In this document: in pieces, positions 34,825-45,063 of the stretch
Layout: each line of letters begins with the position of its first letter
How positions within the stretch are numbered: position 1 is the first letter of the stretch
NCBI RefSeq assembly: GCF_900103275.1
Contig: NZ_FNGP01000001.1
Location: forward strand, 992,001 to 1,056,000
Origin: Tessaracoccus oleiagri
GTDB taxonomy: Bacteria; Actinomycetota; Actinomycetes; Propionibacteriales; Propionibacteriaceae
Direction of reading: 5' to 3'
Length of the DNA stretch: 64,000 nt
Made by a program: the position numbers and the translations under genes
Notes under the pieces: model-generated
Databases searched by the model: none
What the model was told of the DNA's origin: nothing
What the model saw: the letters and a program-made list of their open reading frames with translations, nothing else

Positions 34825-37266
34825 ATGAAGGTTCACCAGCCTGACGGTGCGGGGAGGCGCTCGATGCAACGCTCCGCCACGCGGTTCCTGGCGTTCACCG
34901 GGATCGCCGCCATGGCCCTGACCGGATGCACCGCGGCCTCTGCGCCGCAGGGATCCCAGTCCCCGGCGCCCGCGACGGGTTCCGGCAGCGGCACCGCGAG
35001 CGGCAGCTACACCGAGCGCGAGGTCACCGACGGCACGACGACGTTCAAGGTCGTCGACAATCCCGGCGACGGCCCCGACCTCTCATACAGCGCCGACGGT
35101 GGCGTGACGCTCCTCGAGGAGGAGATCGACGGGGAGACCTACGCGTTCAAGGACATGAACGGCAACGGCGAACTCGACACCTGGGAGGACTGGCGCCTCG
35201 ACGCGAGCGAGCGGGCAGCCGACCTCGCCGGGCAGATGACCGTTGAGCAAATCGCCGGCCTCATGCTGTTCAGCTCCCACGAGCGCACGCCGGCCGACGG
35301 CCTCACCGACGCCCAGAAGACGTACCTCAGCGAGTCCGGTCTGCGCAACGTGCTCAACGCTGCCGGCAGCGACGCGGCCGTCACCGTTCCTTGGGTCAAC
35401 GAGATGCAGGCCTACGTCGAGACCCTGGCGACTGCGGAGACGCCGTACGTCCCCGTGAACTTCAGCTCCGACCCCCGCTCGACCGCCGGATCCGGTGGCT
35501 ACAACGCCGAGGGTGCCGACATCTCGCGCTGGCCCTCCAGCCTCGGCCTGGCGGCCACCTTCGACGCCGAGCACACCAAGAACTTCGGCGAGATGGCCTC
35601 GGCCGAGTACCGGGCGCTCGGCATCACGACCGCACTCAGCCCCCAGATCGACCTCGCCACCGAGCCCCGCTGGCTGCGCGTCGGCGGGACGTTCGGCGAG
35701 GACGTGGCCCAGAACACCGAGCTCGCGGCGGCCTACGTCGACGGCTTCCAGGGCACCGGGGGAGAGGACGTCTGGGGCTCCGAGTCCGTCAACGCGATGA
35801 TCAAGCACTGGGCCGGCGACGGGCCGGGCGAGGGCGGTCGCGAGGGCCACACGGACGCCGGCAAGTACGGTGTCTACCCGGGCGGCAACTTCGACGAGCA
35901 CGCCGACGGCTTCCTCGGCTCGCTCGACTCCGCGGCCGTCATGACCGCGTACTCCATCGCTCTGGACGCCAACGGCGAGCCCCTGTTCGGCGAGCGCGTC
36001 GGCACCGCCTACGACAACGGGCGCATGTCCGTCCTGCGTGAGGACAACGCCTACGAGGGCGTCGTCGTCACCGACTGGGGCGTCATGAGCGGATCCAAGG
36101 ACGAGGGTGCCTTCTTCGGCATGGCGTGGGGCGCCGAGGAGCTCGCTCCCGCCGAGCGGTACCTCGAGGTACTGGGCACCGGGCACGACATGTTCGGCGG
36201 CGTGAACGACGCCACCTTCCTCCTCGAGGCCGCGGAACTGTGGCAGCAGAAGTTCGAGGCGGGCGAGCTCGAGGTCGACGCGGAGACCCGCTTCCAGGAG
36301 TCGGGCGCGCGCATCCTCACGATGCTCTTCAACCCGGGCCTCTACGAGAGCGCCTTCCTCGACCCCGAGCAGTCCGCCGAGATCCTGGCCAGCGAGGACA
36401 AGGTCGAGGCCGGCTACGCCGCGCAGCTCGACTCCGTCGTGATGGTCAAGAACGACGGGGACACGATCGCCGCCGCCGAGGCAGCTGACTGGAAGGACAA
36501 GACCGTCTACATCCCGCGGTCCTTCAGCAACGGCTTCGCCAGCGCCTTCGGCCCCGGTGAGTACACCGAGGGCCCGAGCATCGACCTCGAGGTCGCGGAG
36601 CAGTACTTCGGCACCGTCATCACCGACGAGGCCGTCACCGACTCCGAGGACAAGGTCACCAGCTACACCGCGCCCGACCTCACCGACGTGGACCTCGTCC
36701 TTGTCGGCATGGACAGCCCGGACAACGGCGGCAACTTCTCCAACATCGGCCACGACCTCGAGACCGACGAGTGGTACCCGCTGTCCTTGCAGTACCGCCC
36801 CTACACGGCTGACGGCGAGAACGTCCGCAAGACGTCGATCTCGGGCGACCTGCTCGAGGACGGCACCAAGCAGAACCGCTCCTACTACGGCAACACCTCG
36901 CGCATCGCGAACGAGGCCGACCTTGACGCCTTCGAGCGGGCGGTCGCTGCGGTCGAGGCCAGCGGCAAGGACATCCCCGTCGTGACCGTGCTGAAGGCCA
37001 TCAACCCCGTCGTCCCGACGGAGTTCGAGGCCGACTCCGACGCCATCGTCGTCGGCTTCGGCACCAGCGACCAGGCGCTCCTCGAGGTGGCGCTGGGTCT
37101 CTACGAGCCCAAGGGCCGCCTGCCGATCCAGTTCCCGGCCGACATGGACACGGTGGAGAAGCAGCTCGAGGACGTCGCGAAGGACATGACGCCCTACACC
37201 GACGCCAACGGCAACGCCTACGACTACGGCTTCGGCCTGAACTACTCCGGCCCGATCGCCGGCTGA
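34825..37266 (+). CDS. GH3-family beta-glycosidase, lipoprotein
   Basis: 813 aa. Lipoprotein signal with lipobox LTGC (C35), so it is anchored outside the membrane. An EF-hand-like loop DMNGNGELDTWEDW follows a short N-terminal domain. The GH3 barrel runs from MTVEQIAGLMLFSSHERTP through MIKHWAGDGPGEGGREGHTD, with nucleophile Asp in GVVVTDWGVMSG. The C-terminal alpha/beta sandwich ends DYGFGLNYSGPI. It probably releases sugars from oligosaccharides near the cell surface. The ATG after GAGGAGAAATCG was chosen over a long upstream open frame. Followed by a terminator hairpin, a small lipoprotein and a second GH3. Confidence 0.88.
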   Translation: MKVHQPDGAGRRSMQRSATRFLAFTGIAAMALTGCTAASAPQGSQSPAPATGSGSGTASGSYTEREVTDGTTTFKVVDNPGDGPDLSYSADGGVTLLEEEIDGETYAFKDMNGNGELDTWEDWRLDASERAADLAGQMTVEQIAGLMLFSSHERTPADGLTDAQKTYLSESGLRNVLNAAGSDAAVTVPWVNEMQAYVETLATAETPYVPVNFSSDPRSTAGSGGYNAEGADISRWPSSLGLAATFDAEHTKNFGEMASAEYRALGITTALSPQIDLATEPRWLRVGGTFGEDVAQNTELAAAYVDGFQGTGGEDVWGSESVNAMIKHWAGDGPGEGGREGHTDAGKYGVYPGGNFDEHADGFLGSLDSAAVMTAYSIALDANGEPLFGERVGTAYDNGRMSVLREDNAYEGVVVTDWGVMSGSKDEGAFFGMAWGAEELAPAERYLEVLGTGHDMFGGVNDATFLLEAAELWQQKFEAGELEVDAETRFQESGARILTMLFNPGLYESAFLDPEQSAEILASEDKVEAGYAAQLDSVVMVKNDGDTIAAAEAADWKDKTVYIPRSFSNGFASAFGPGEYTEGPSIDLEVAEQYFGTVITDEAVTDSEDKVTSYTAPDLTDVDLVLVGMDSPDNGGNFSNIGHDLETDEWYPLSLQYRPYTADGENVRKTSISGDLLEDGTKQNRSYYGNTSRIANEADLDAFERAVAAVEASGKDIPVVTVLKAINPVVPTEFEADSDAIVVGFGTSDQALLEVALGLYEPKGRLPIQFPADMDTVEKQLEDVAKDMTPYTDANGNAYDYGFGLNYSGPIAG

Positions 37267-37275
37267 ACAAACCCC

Positions 37276-37309
37276 GGGTGGCGGGCCGGTCCCCATCGGC
37301 CCGCCACCC
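37276..37309. terminator. Hairpin after the first GH3 gene
   Basis: 13 perfect pairs (GGGTGGCGGGCCG with its complement) plus a wobble and an A-T pair, 4-nt loop, 9 nt after the stop. Probable terminator or partial attenuator before the small lipoprotein gene. Confidence 0.7.
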
Positions 37310-37358
37310 GCCACCGGTTCCGGGAGCAGCCCGGGGCCAGAGACGACAAGGAAACACG

Positions 37359-37769
37359 ATGAAGACCACCAAGCTTGTGACGACCGGACTCGGTCTGCTG
37401 ATCACCCTGACCGGCGCGCTGGGCCTCACTGCCTGCTCGGGCGACGCCGGTTCCGCCGCCCCCGCTGCCTCCTCCTCCGCCGCCGCTGACATCGACGTGG
37501 CCGAGGACCTCGAGGTCGCCCGCCAGACCGTGCTCGAGGCCCTCGAGGACGACGACTGGAAGCAGGTCATGCTGGCCAGCGACGTCGACGCCCCCACCGT
37601 GAAGTACGGGCTCCTCGTCATGCCCTACACCTACTCCGAGAAGACCTCCCGCGTGCAGGGGACCATCGAGGTCGACGGCGGGAACTTCACCATCGAGGCC
37701 GACTCGGCCGCCACCGGCCAGACCTGGCAGATCGACCAGGACGGCACCATCACCGAAGTGACCGAATAG
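37359..37769 (+). CDS. Small lipoprotein, unknown function
   Basis: 136 aa. Signal peptide with lipobox LTAC (C26), an Ala/Ser linker, then a ~95-residue domain (VARQTVLEALEDDDWKQVML, YGLLVMPYTYSEKTSRVQGT, ATGQTWQIDQDGTITEVTE) likely to be mostly beta. The ATG follows GACAAGGAAACACG. It lies between two surface GH3 enzymes, 48 nt before the second, suggesting a link to sugar capture or enzyme anchoring. No family recognised. Confidence 0.8.
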   Translation: MKTTKLVTTGLGLLITLTGALGLTACSGDAGSAAPAASSSAAADIDVAEDLEVARQTVLEALEDDDWKQVMLASDVDAPTVKYGLLVMPYTYSEKTSRVQGTIEVDGGNFTIEADSAATGQTWQIDQDGTITEVTE

Positions 37770-37817
37770 CCCCCGGTCGCGCACAATCATCAAGTCAGTG
37801 CTCGAAGGAGACAAGTA

Positions 37818-40751
37818 GTGAACGCCAGACCGCAGCAGGTCGCTGATCGCCGGAAGGCACCCATGTCGAACAAGAGGTTCCTCTGGATCTGGATCCCGGT
37901 GCTCGCGACCGTGACGGCGCTCGTCGTCGCCGCCAACGTCGCGCTCGTCGTCGGAGGCGGCTGGGTGGAGTCCCAGCTCGGGTCGGGCACCTACACGTTC
38001 ACGAACTCGGAGGAGTCCGAGGGCTGGGACACCGAGTACTACACCGCCGACTTCGCCAGCATGGACGAGGTCGACGCGGCGGCCAAGGAACTCGTCGAGG
38101 AGATCGCCGCGGGCGGCATCGTCCTCGCGAAGAACGACGGCGGTGCCCTGCCGCTCGCGTCCTCGCGACGGGTCACCATGCTGGGGCGCGCCGCGGCCGA
38201 CCCCGTCTTCGGCGGTGCCGGCTCCGGCTCCGTCGACACCCGCTCCGCGGTGACCGCCCGCGGCGGCCTCGAGGGCGCCGGCTTCGAGGTCAACGAGCAG
38301 GTCTACGCGACCATCGAAGCGTTCGCCGCGGAGAACCGGCGCGGCCACATCGAGATGGACAACCCCGGCGCCTCCAGCTACAACGTCGGGGAGCTGCCCG
38401 TCGCACAGTACGAGGAGCTGCAGGGCTCCTTCCAGGACTTCTCGGACGCCGCGATCGTTTTCATCGGCCGCCCGGGTGGCGAGGGCGGCGACCTCACCCG
38501 CGACATGTCCGGGTGGGACGACAACGCGGCCGAAGGCCAGCACCAGCTGGAGCTCAACCAGGACGAGCGCGACCTGATCGCGCTCGCGAAGTCGTCGTTC
38601 GACACGGTCGTGGTGGTCGTCAACGCCTCGACCACCATCGAGATGGGCGACCTCCAGGACGACCCGGGGGTCGACGCGATCCTGCTCGCGGGCTCGCCCG
38701 GCGCCAGCGGCTTCTCCGCCCTCGGCGGGATCCTCGCCGGTGACGTGAACCCGTCCGGCCGCACGGCCGACGTGTGGGCCGCCGACTTCACCAAGGACCC
38801 GACCTACGCCAACTTCGGTGACTTCATCTACTCCAACATCGAGGCCTCGTTCCCGGTCTCCGCGGTGGAGCGCGCCACCTCGAACGCGACGCTGACCTCC
38901 GACGCCCCCTTCGTGAACTACGCCGAGGGCATCTACATCGGCTACCGCTACTACGAGACCGCCGCGGCGGAGGGATTCATCGACTACGACGACGCCGTGG
39001 TCTACCCCTTCGGCTACGGCCTGAGCTACACGGACTTCGCATGGCGGGTCGTTTCCTCCGAGGCGAGCGAAGTCGACGGCACCATCAAGGTCGACGTCGA
39101 GGTCACCAACACCGGCGACGTGCCGGGACGCGACGTCGTCGAGCTCTACTACTCCGCCCCGTACACCCCGGGCGGCATCGAGAAGTCCGACGTCGTGCTG
39201 GGTGACTTCGCCAAGACCGGCCTGATCGAGCCCGGCAGCTCTGAGACGCTCACGCTGGAGCTCGCCGTCGAGGACATGGCGTCCTACGACCACCTCGAAC
39301 AGCGCGCCTACGTCCTTGAGGGTGGGGAGTACGAGATCACGCTGCGCACCGACTCGCACACGGTGGCAGATGGCGTCGAGCCCATCACCTACACGGTGGC
39401 GGACGACGTCGTGTACTCGGGTGACGACCACCGCTCCACCGACCTGGTTGAGGTGACGAACCAGTTCGACGACGTGTCGGCCCAGTTCACCGCCGAGCCG
39501 CAGGACGGCAAGATCCTCTCGCTCTCGCGGGCGGACTTCGCCGGGACCTTCCCCACCGCCCCCTCCGAGGCCCAGTACGTGGCCGACGACGCGGTCGTCG
39601 CAGGGTTCACCCCGTGGGACCACGAGGCCGCCGCCGACGAGTTCGAGGGCGAAGCGCCGGAGACGGGGGAGGGATCCGACCTGACGCTCATCGACATGCG
39701 GGGCCTCGCCAAGGACGACCCGAAGTGGGCCGAACTGATGGACTCCCTCACCGTGGGGGAGATGACCGACCTGCTGCTGAACGGCGCCTACCAGACCGCC
39801 GGCATCGGCTCGATCGCCAAGCCGCAGACCCTGGAGCCGGACGGCCCCGCGGGCTTCTCCTCGTTCATCAACTCCTCCATCAACGGCGTCGCCTACCCGT
39901 CGCAGTTCCTGATTGCCCAGACCTGGGACGTGGAACTGGGCACCGAGATGGGTCGCATGCTCGGCAACGAGGCGCTCCACAAGGGCATCAACGGCTGGTA
40001 CGCCCCCGCGGCGAACCTGCACCGCTCCCCCTTCGGCGGCCGCAACTTCGAGTACTACTCGGAGGATCCGCTGCTCTCGGGCGCGATGCTCACCTCGGTG
40101 GCCAACGGGGTCGCGGAGAAGGGCGTCTACACGATGCTGAAGCACTTCGCGCTCAACGAGCAGGAGACCAACCGCGTCAACAACGGCATCGCCACCTGGG
40201 CGACCGAGCAGACCATCCGTGAGCTGTATCTCAAGCCGTTCGAGATGGCGGTGAAGAACATCACGATGGACGTCCCGTACATCTCCGACGGCAACCGCAC
40301 CGACACCACCATCGGCGCGGCGGGCATCATGAGCTCGTTCAACCGCATCGGCACCACGTGGGCCGGTGGCTCGGAGGCGCTGATGACCAACGTGCTCCGC
40401 GACGAATGGGGCTTCCAGGGCTTCGCCATCTCGGACTTCAACCTGTACCCGTACATGAACCCCAACCAGAGCATCAGCGCGGGCACCGACTTGACTCTGA
40501 CGTTCCAGCCGTCGAAGTCCTTCGAGGACACGAAGTCGGCCAAAGCCGTCACGGACATCCGCAACGCCACCCACAACATCCTCTACACGGTGGCGAACTC
40601 CAACGCGATGAACGGGTTGGCTCCCGGCGCCACGGTCTCGTACACCCCGCCCACCTGGGTGTACGTGCAGTACGCCGTCTCGGCGGCGCTCGGCGCGCTG
40701 GTGCTGCTGGGTGGATTCCTGGTGTGGCGACGGGTCCGCCGCCACGGCTGA
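37818..40751 (+). CDS. Circularly permuted, membrane-anchored GH3 glycosidase
   Basis: 977 aa. Domain order is reversed from usual GH3: after an N-terminal membrane helix (about 24-48) comes the C-type alpha/beta sandwich (80-380; GGIVLAKNDGGALPLASSRR, LLAGSPGASGFSALGGILAG, YPFGYGLSYTDFAWR), then a fibronectin-like domain (410-500), then the barrel (620-930; GPAGFSSFINSS, WYAPAANLHRSPFGGRNFEY, LKHFALNEQETNR). The predicted nucleophile Asp is in GFAISDFNLY. A second membrane helix (AVSAALGALVLLGGFL) with a basic tail ends the protein, so both ends are in the membrane. The GTG follows GAAGGAGACAAGTA. Substrate unknown. Confidence 0.87.
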   Translation: MNARPQQVADRRKAPMSNKRFLWIWIPVLATVTALVVAANVALVVGGGWVESQLGSGTYTFTNSEESEGWDTEYYTADFASMDEVDAAAKELVEEIAAGGIVLAKNDGGALPLASSRRVTMLGRAAADPVFGGAGSGSVDTRSAVTARGGLEGAGFEVNEQVYATIEAFAAENRRGHIEMDNPGASSYNVGELPVAQYEELQGSFQDFSDAAIVFIGRPGGEGGDLTRDMSGWDDNAAEGQHQLELNQDERDLIALAKSSFDTVVVVVNASTTIEMGDLQDDPGVDAILLAGSPGASGFSALGGILAGDVNPSGRTADVWAADFTKDPTYANFGDFIYSNIEASFPVSAVERATSNATLTSDAPFVNYAEGIYIGYRYYETAAAEGFIDYDDAVVYPFGYGLSYTDFAWRVVSSEASEVDGTIKVDVEVTNTGDVPGRDVVELYYSAPYTPGGIEKSDVVLGDFAKTGLIEPGSSETLTLELAVEDMASYDHLEQRAYVLEGGEYEITLRTDSHTVADGVEPITYTVADDVVYSGDDHRSTDLVEVTNQFDDVSAQFTAEPQDGKILSLSRADFAGTFPTAPSEAQYVADDAVVAGFTPWDHEAAADEFEGEAPETGEGSDLTLIDMRGLAKDDPKWAELMDSLTVGEMTDLLLNGAYQTAGIGSIAKPQTLEPDGPAGFSSFINSSINGVAYPSQFLIAQTWDVELGTEMGRMLGNEALHKGINGWYAPAANLHRSPFGGRNFEYYSEDPLLSGAMLTSVANGVAEKGVYTMLKHFALNEQETNRVNNGIATWATEQTIRELYLKPFEMAVKNITMDVPYISDGNRTDTTIGAAGIMSSFNRIGTTWAGGSEALMTNVLRDEWGFQGFAISDFNLYPYMNPNQSISAGTDLTLTFQPSKSFEDTKSAKAVTDIRNATHNILYTVANSNAMNGLAPGATVSYTPPTWVYVQYAVSAALGALVLLGGFLVWRRVRRHG

Positions 40752-40773
40752 CCACTGGCTCGTCCACGACCCA

Positions 40774-40804
40774 CTGCGGGCCCCGCTTCAGGCGGGGCCC
40801 GCAG
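40774..40804. terminator. Bidirectional hairpin terminator
   Basis: A perfect 13-bp stem (CTGCGGGCCCCGC with its complement), 5-nt loop, between the convergent permuted GH3 and glf genes. Confidence 0.8.
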
Positions 40805-40816
40805 CGTCGTCTCCGC

Positions 40817-41974
<1,158 letters not shown>

Positions 41975-42043
41975 TCAGCCAAGGCTACCAGCGTGGCCGG
42001 GATGCCGATTGGTAAAGTTGGCTCGCCAGTGAGGAGGGCCGCG

Positions 42044-42757
42044 ATGATCACCATCGGCGTCGTCGACGACCAGAGGGAGAGCCGCCACCTACTCATGTCC
42101 TACCTCGCGAGGTACGAGTTCGAGCACGGGGTCCAGTTCAAGGTGGAGGAGTTCGCCGACGGGTCGGAGCTCACCGCCGCCTATCGTCCGCGGTTCGACA
42201 TCATCTTCCTCGACGTCCAGATGGACAACCTCGATGGCTTCGCGACCGCCCGCCTGATCCGGGAGGTCGACCCCGGAGTGATCCTCATCTTCGTCACGAA
42301 CATGGCGCAGTTCGCGATCAAGGGCTACGAGGTGGACGCGCTCAGCTACCTGCTGAAGCCGGTGCCCTGGTTCGCGTTCTCGCAGGAACTGAAGCGGTCG
42401 CTCGAGCGGCTCGACAAGGCTCGCGACGACCACATCCTGCTCACCGTCGGCGGGGAGATGTTGCGGGTGGACCTGGCGGACGTCGTCTACATCGAGAGCA
42501 TCAAGCACCGGCTGGTGTTCCACACCCGGGAGGGCAAGCTGTCGATGCTCGGCACGCTGAAGGAGATGGCGGCGCAGCTCGAGCCCCGGGGCTTCTACCG
42601 ATCCAACAGCTTCCTGCTGGTCAACCTGCGGCACGTGGAGGGGTTCAGCGGCGGGGAGTCGAGGCACACCGGCGGCATCTCCCTGCCCGTGAGCCGGGCG
42701 CGCAAGAAGCCCTTCCTCGAGGCGCTGACCGACTACTTCGGCGGGAACCCGGCATGA
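42044..42757 (+). CDS. LytTR-family response regulator
   Basis: 237 aa. Receiver domain with IGVVDDQRESRHLL, phosphoacceptor in IIFLDVQMDNLDGF and the Lys in LLKPVPWF. The C-terminal ~100 residues are a LytTR DNA-binding domain (LRVDLADVVYIESIKHRLVF, SMLGTLKEMAAQLEPRGFYR, LVNLRHVEGF). The ATG follows GAGGAGGGCCGCG; upstream residues in the open frame cross the promoter region. Stop and next start overlap (ATGA), so it is coupled to the kinase gene. AgrA/LytR-type regulators often control virulence, bacteriocin or autolysis genes; its targets are not visible here. Confidence 0.93.
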   Translation: MITIGVVDDQRESRHLLMSYLARYEFEHGVQFKVEEFADGSELTAAYRPRFDIIFLDVQMDNLDGFATARLIREVDPGVILIFVTNMAQFAIKGYEVDALSYLLKPVPWFAFSQELKRSLERLDKARDDHILLTVGGEMLRVDLADVVYIESIKHRLVFHTREGKLSMLGTLKEMAAQLEPRGFYRSNSFLLVNLRHVEGFSGGESRHTGGISLPVSRARKKPFLEALTDYFGGNPA

Positions 42758-44055
42758 CGGAGATCCTGCCCAACATCCCGCGGGCGGTCACCGGGCTCGC
42801 CGAGTGGCTCGCCTGCGTCGTCTACATCGTGGTGCTGCCCCGGCGCTGGGGCGTCGTCGGGACCGTGGTGACGGTCGCCGGCGGCCTGGTCCTGCTCGTC
42901 GGCGTGCAGCTGTTCGCCGGCACGCTGCCCCAGTACCTGTGGACGCTCGGCATGGGGCTCGCCGCCACCAGCATGCTGGCGTTCGTCGCCGTCGCGACGA
43001 CGGTGAACCTCCGCGACGCGGGCTACGTGACGGCGCGCGCGTTCGTGCTCGCCGAACTGGTGGCGTCGCTGGAGTGGCAGATCCACACGTTCTACTTCCA
43101 CCCCGAGCCCGGCGTCACGACCCTGTTCCCGACGCTGGCGCTGCTGGCTTTCTACGCCGGTGCCTTCGGTGCTGCGCACATGCTCGAGCGACGGCACTTC
43201 GACTCCACTGCACCTGCGGTCGGGCCGCGAATGCTGGCGATCGCTGCGGCGATGGCGCTGGGGACGTTCGCGCTCAGCAACCTGAGCTTCGTCACGCCCA
43301 ACACCCCCTTCAGCGGCGAGCTCTCCCGTGAGGTGTTCTACATCCGCACGCTCGTGGACCTGGCCGGCTACATCGCCCTCTACGCGCAGCACGAGCAACT
43401 GCGGAAGCAGCGGGCCGACCTCGAGGTGGCCGCGATGGACGCGGTGCTGCGTACGCAGCACGACCAGTACCTGGCGGCCAAGCGCGACATCGAGGCGGTG
43501 AGCCGCGCCTCCCATGACCTCAAGCACCACCTCGCGGTCATCCGGGCGGAACTGGACCCGGAGCGCCGCGGGAGGCAACTGGACGCGCTGGAGGAGACCC
43601 TGGACGAGTTCGGGGCCGCGTTCGACACCGGCAACCCCGTGCTGGACACCGTCCTGACATCCAAAGCGCGCTACTGCCGTTCCCGGGGGATCAACTTCAC
43701 CGCCGTCGCCGACGGGGCGGCGCTCGGGTTCGTCGACGTGATGGACTTGGCGAGCATCTGCGGCAACGCGTTGGACAACGCCATCGAGTCCGTCCTGCGG
43801 CTGCGCGACCCGGAGCAGCGGCTGATCCGGGTCGCGGTGTTCAACCAGGCACGGTTCGTCGTGATGAAGTTCGAGAACTACTTCGACGGGGAACTGCGCT
43901 ACGAGGAGGGCGAGCTCGCCACCCGGAAGACGGGCGACATGCACGGCCTCGGACTCAAGAGCATCCGGCACGCGGCGGAGAAGTACGGCGGCGAGGCGAC
44001 GTTCTCCGGTCGGGAGAACTGGTTCACCCTGACCGTGCTGCTCCCGATCAGTTGA
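42754..44055 (+). CDS. AgrC/LytS-like GHKL sensor histidine kinase
   Basis: 433 aa. About six membrane helices in residues 1-220, then a dimerisation helix with SRASHDLKHHLAVIRAEL (phosphorylated His) and a GHKL ATPase with ICGNALDNAIESVLRL (N box) and DMHGLGLKSIRHAAEKYGGE (G box). It phosphorylates the upstream LytTR regulator. The layout matches peptide-sensing AgrC-type kinases, but no AgrD-like peptide or AgrB gene is adjacent. The 3' end overlaps the convergent glycosyltransferase by 8 nt. Confidence 0.92.
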   Translation: MTEILPNIPRAVTGLAEWLACVVYIVVLPRRWGVVGTVVTVAGGLVLLVGVQLFAGTLPQYLWTLGMGLAATSMLAFVAVATTVNLRDAGYVTARAFVLAELVASLEWQIHTFYFHPEPGVTTLFPTLALLAFYAGAFGAAHMLERRHFDSTAPAVGPRMLAIAAAMALGTFALSNLSFVTPNTPFSGELSREVFYIRTLVDLAGYIALYAQHEQLRKQRADLEVAAMDAVLRTQHDQYLAAKRDIEAVSRASHDLKHHLAVIRAELDPERRGRQLDALEETLDEFGAAFDTGNPVLDTVLTSKARYCRSRGINFTAVADGAALGFVDVMDLASICGNALDNAIESVLRLRDPEQRLIRVAVFNQARFVVMKFENYFDGELRYEEGELATRKTGDMHGLGLKSIRHAAEKYGGEATFSGRENWFTLTVLLPIS

Positions 44056-45052
44056 AGCCGACGACCGACTGGGCCAGGCGGTAGGCGAGCACCGAGATCG
44101 TTCGTCCAGGCCTGCCCGGGAGGTTGACCAGCCGGCCGATGCTGCTGCGGCGCAGCCGCTGGTGCGCCGGGGCGTGGGCGGCGCGCAGGTCACGCCACAG
44201 CTCACGCTTCTGCTGCAGGTGCTCCGGGCGGCCCGCGCGGATCAGCATGATCGACGAGACGGCGCACACGAGCCCCAGGTAGTGCACCTGGTATCGGTGC
44301 AGGGCGCTCGGCGTGGCGCCCGCGGGGGGCAGCGCATGGATCATCGCGCGGTTCACCCGCAGCTGTTGGTCGAGTCGTTTCAGCATCACGGCCTCGTTGA
44401 CCGACTGGTCCGAGCGGCCGATGTGGTAGCGGTACAGGTCGACGTCGAGGTAGAAGAGCCGGGACACGTACGGCAGGGGGAGGAACGCATAGAGGTTGTC
44501 GACGTAGAACGTGTGCTCGGGCAGGCGGAGGCCGGAGTTGCGCAGCACCGCCGTGCGATACGTGAGCGCGTGCATCAGCATGCCCTGGTCGGGGCGGAAC
44601 CGGCCCACCTCCTGCCATCCGAACTCACGACCGACGGGCAGCGTCGAGCGGTACCGCATGGCGTGGCAGTGGGCCTTGCCCTCCTTCTCGTAGACGAAGT
44701 TGCTGACTACCAGGTCCAATCGGTCCTGGCCACGGAGAACCCCGAGCAGCGCAGTCAGCGCCCCGCGATCGAGCCAGTCGTCACTGTCCACCACTCGGAA
44801 GTAGCGCCCGGTGGCCGCGTCGAGGCCCGCGTTGACCGCTGAGCCATGGCCGCCGTTGGGCTTGTCCACGACGCGGACCGCTCCGGGGTGTTGTGCAGCG
44901 TAGCGGTGCGCGATGGCGGAGGTGTCGTCGCTGGAGCCGTCGTTGACGACGATGACCTCGAGGTCGTCGTCCTGCGGCAGCATCGAGTCGAGGCAACGGT
45001 GGAGGTAGGCCGCCGAGTTGTAGCTCGGCACCGCCAGGGTCAGCGTCTTCAT
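44048..45052 (-). CDS. Family 2 glycosyltransferase
   Basis: 334 aa. GT-A fold: LTLAVPSYNSAAYLHRCLDS, VIVVNDGSSDDTSAIAHRYA, NGGHGSAVNAGLDAATGRYF and the DxD motif in RVVDSDDWLDRG (about residues 90-101). Uses a nucleotide sugar to extend a surface glycan or lipid-linked sugar. The C-terminal ~100 residues are helical with no membrane span. 11 nt before it on the same strand lies a GtrA-like gene, so the two are probably cotranscribed with it. Confidence 0.92.
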   Translation of the reverse strand: MKTLTLAVPSYNSAAYLHRCLDSMLPQDDDLEVIVVNDGSSDDTSAIAHRYAAQHPGAVRVVDKPNGGHGSAVNAGLDAATGRYFRVVDSDDWLDRGALTALLGVLRGQDRLDLVVSNFVYEKEGKAHCHAMRYRSTLPVGREFGWQEVGRFRPDQGMLMHALTYRTAVLRNSGLRLPEHTFYVDNLYAFLPLPYVSRLFYLDVDLYRYHIGRSDQSVNEAVMLKRLDQQLRVNRAMIHALPPAGATPSALHRYQVHYLGLVCAVSSIMLIRAGRPEHLQQKRELWRDLRAAHAPAHQRLRRSSIGRLVNLPGRPGRTISVLAYRLAQSVVGFN

Positions 45053-45063
45053 CGGAGCTCCTC

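Noticed and set aside
35083-37314. 743-aa minus-strand frame opposite the first GH3
   Set aside because: Shadow composition; the sense strand encodes a complete glycosidase.
37242-40745. 1167-aa minus-strand open frame
   Set aside because: Antisense to the permuted GH3 gene; Val/Gly/Asp/His-rich shadow without domains.
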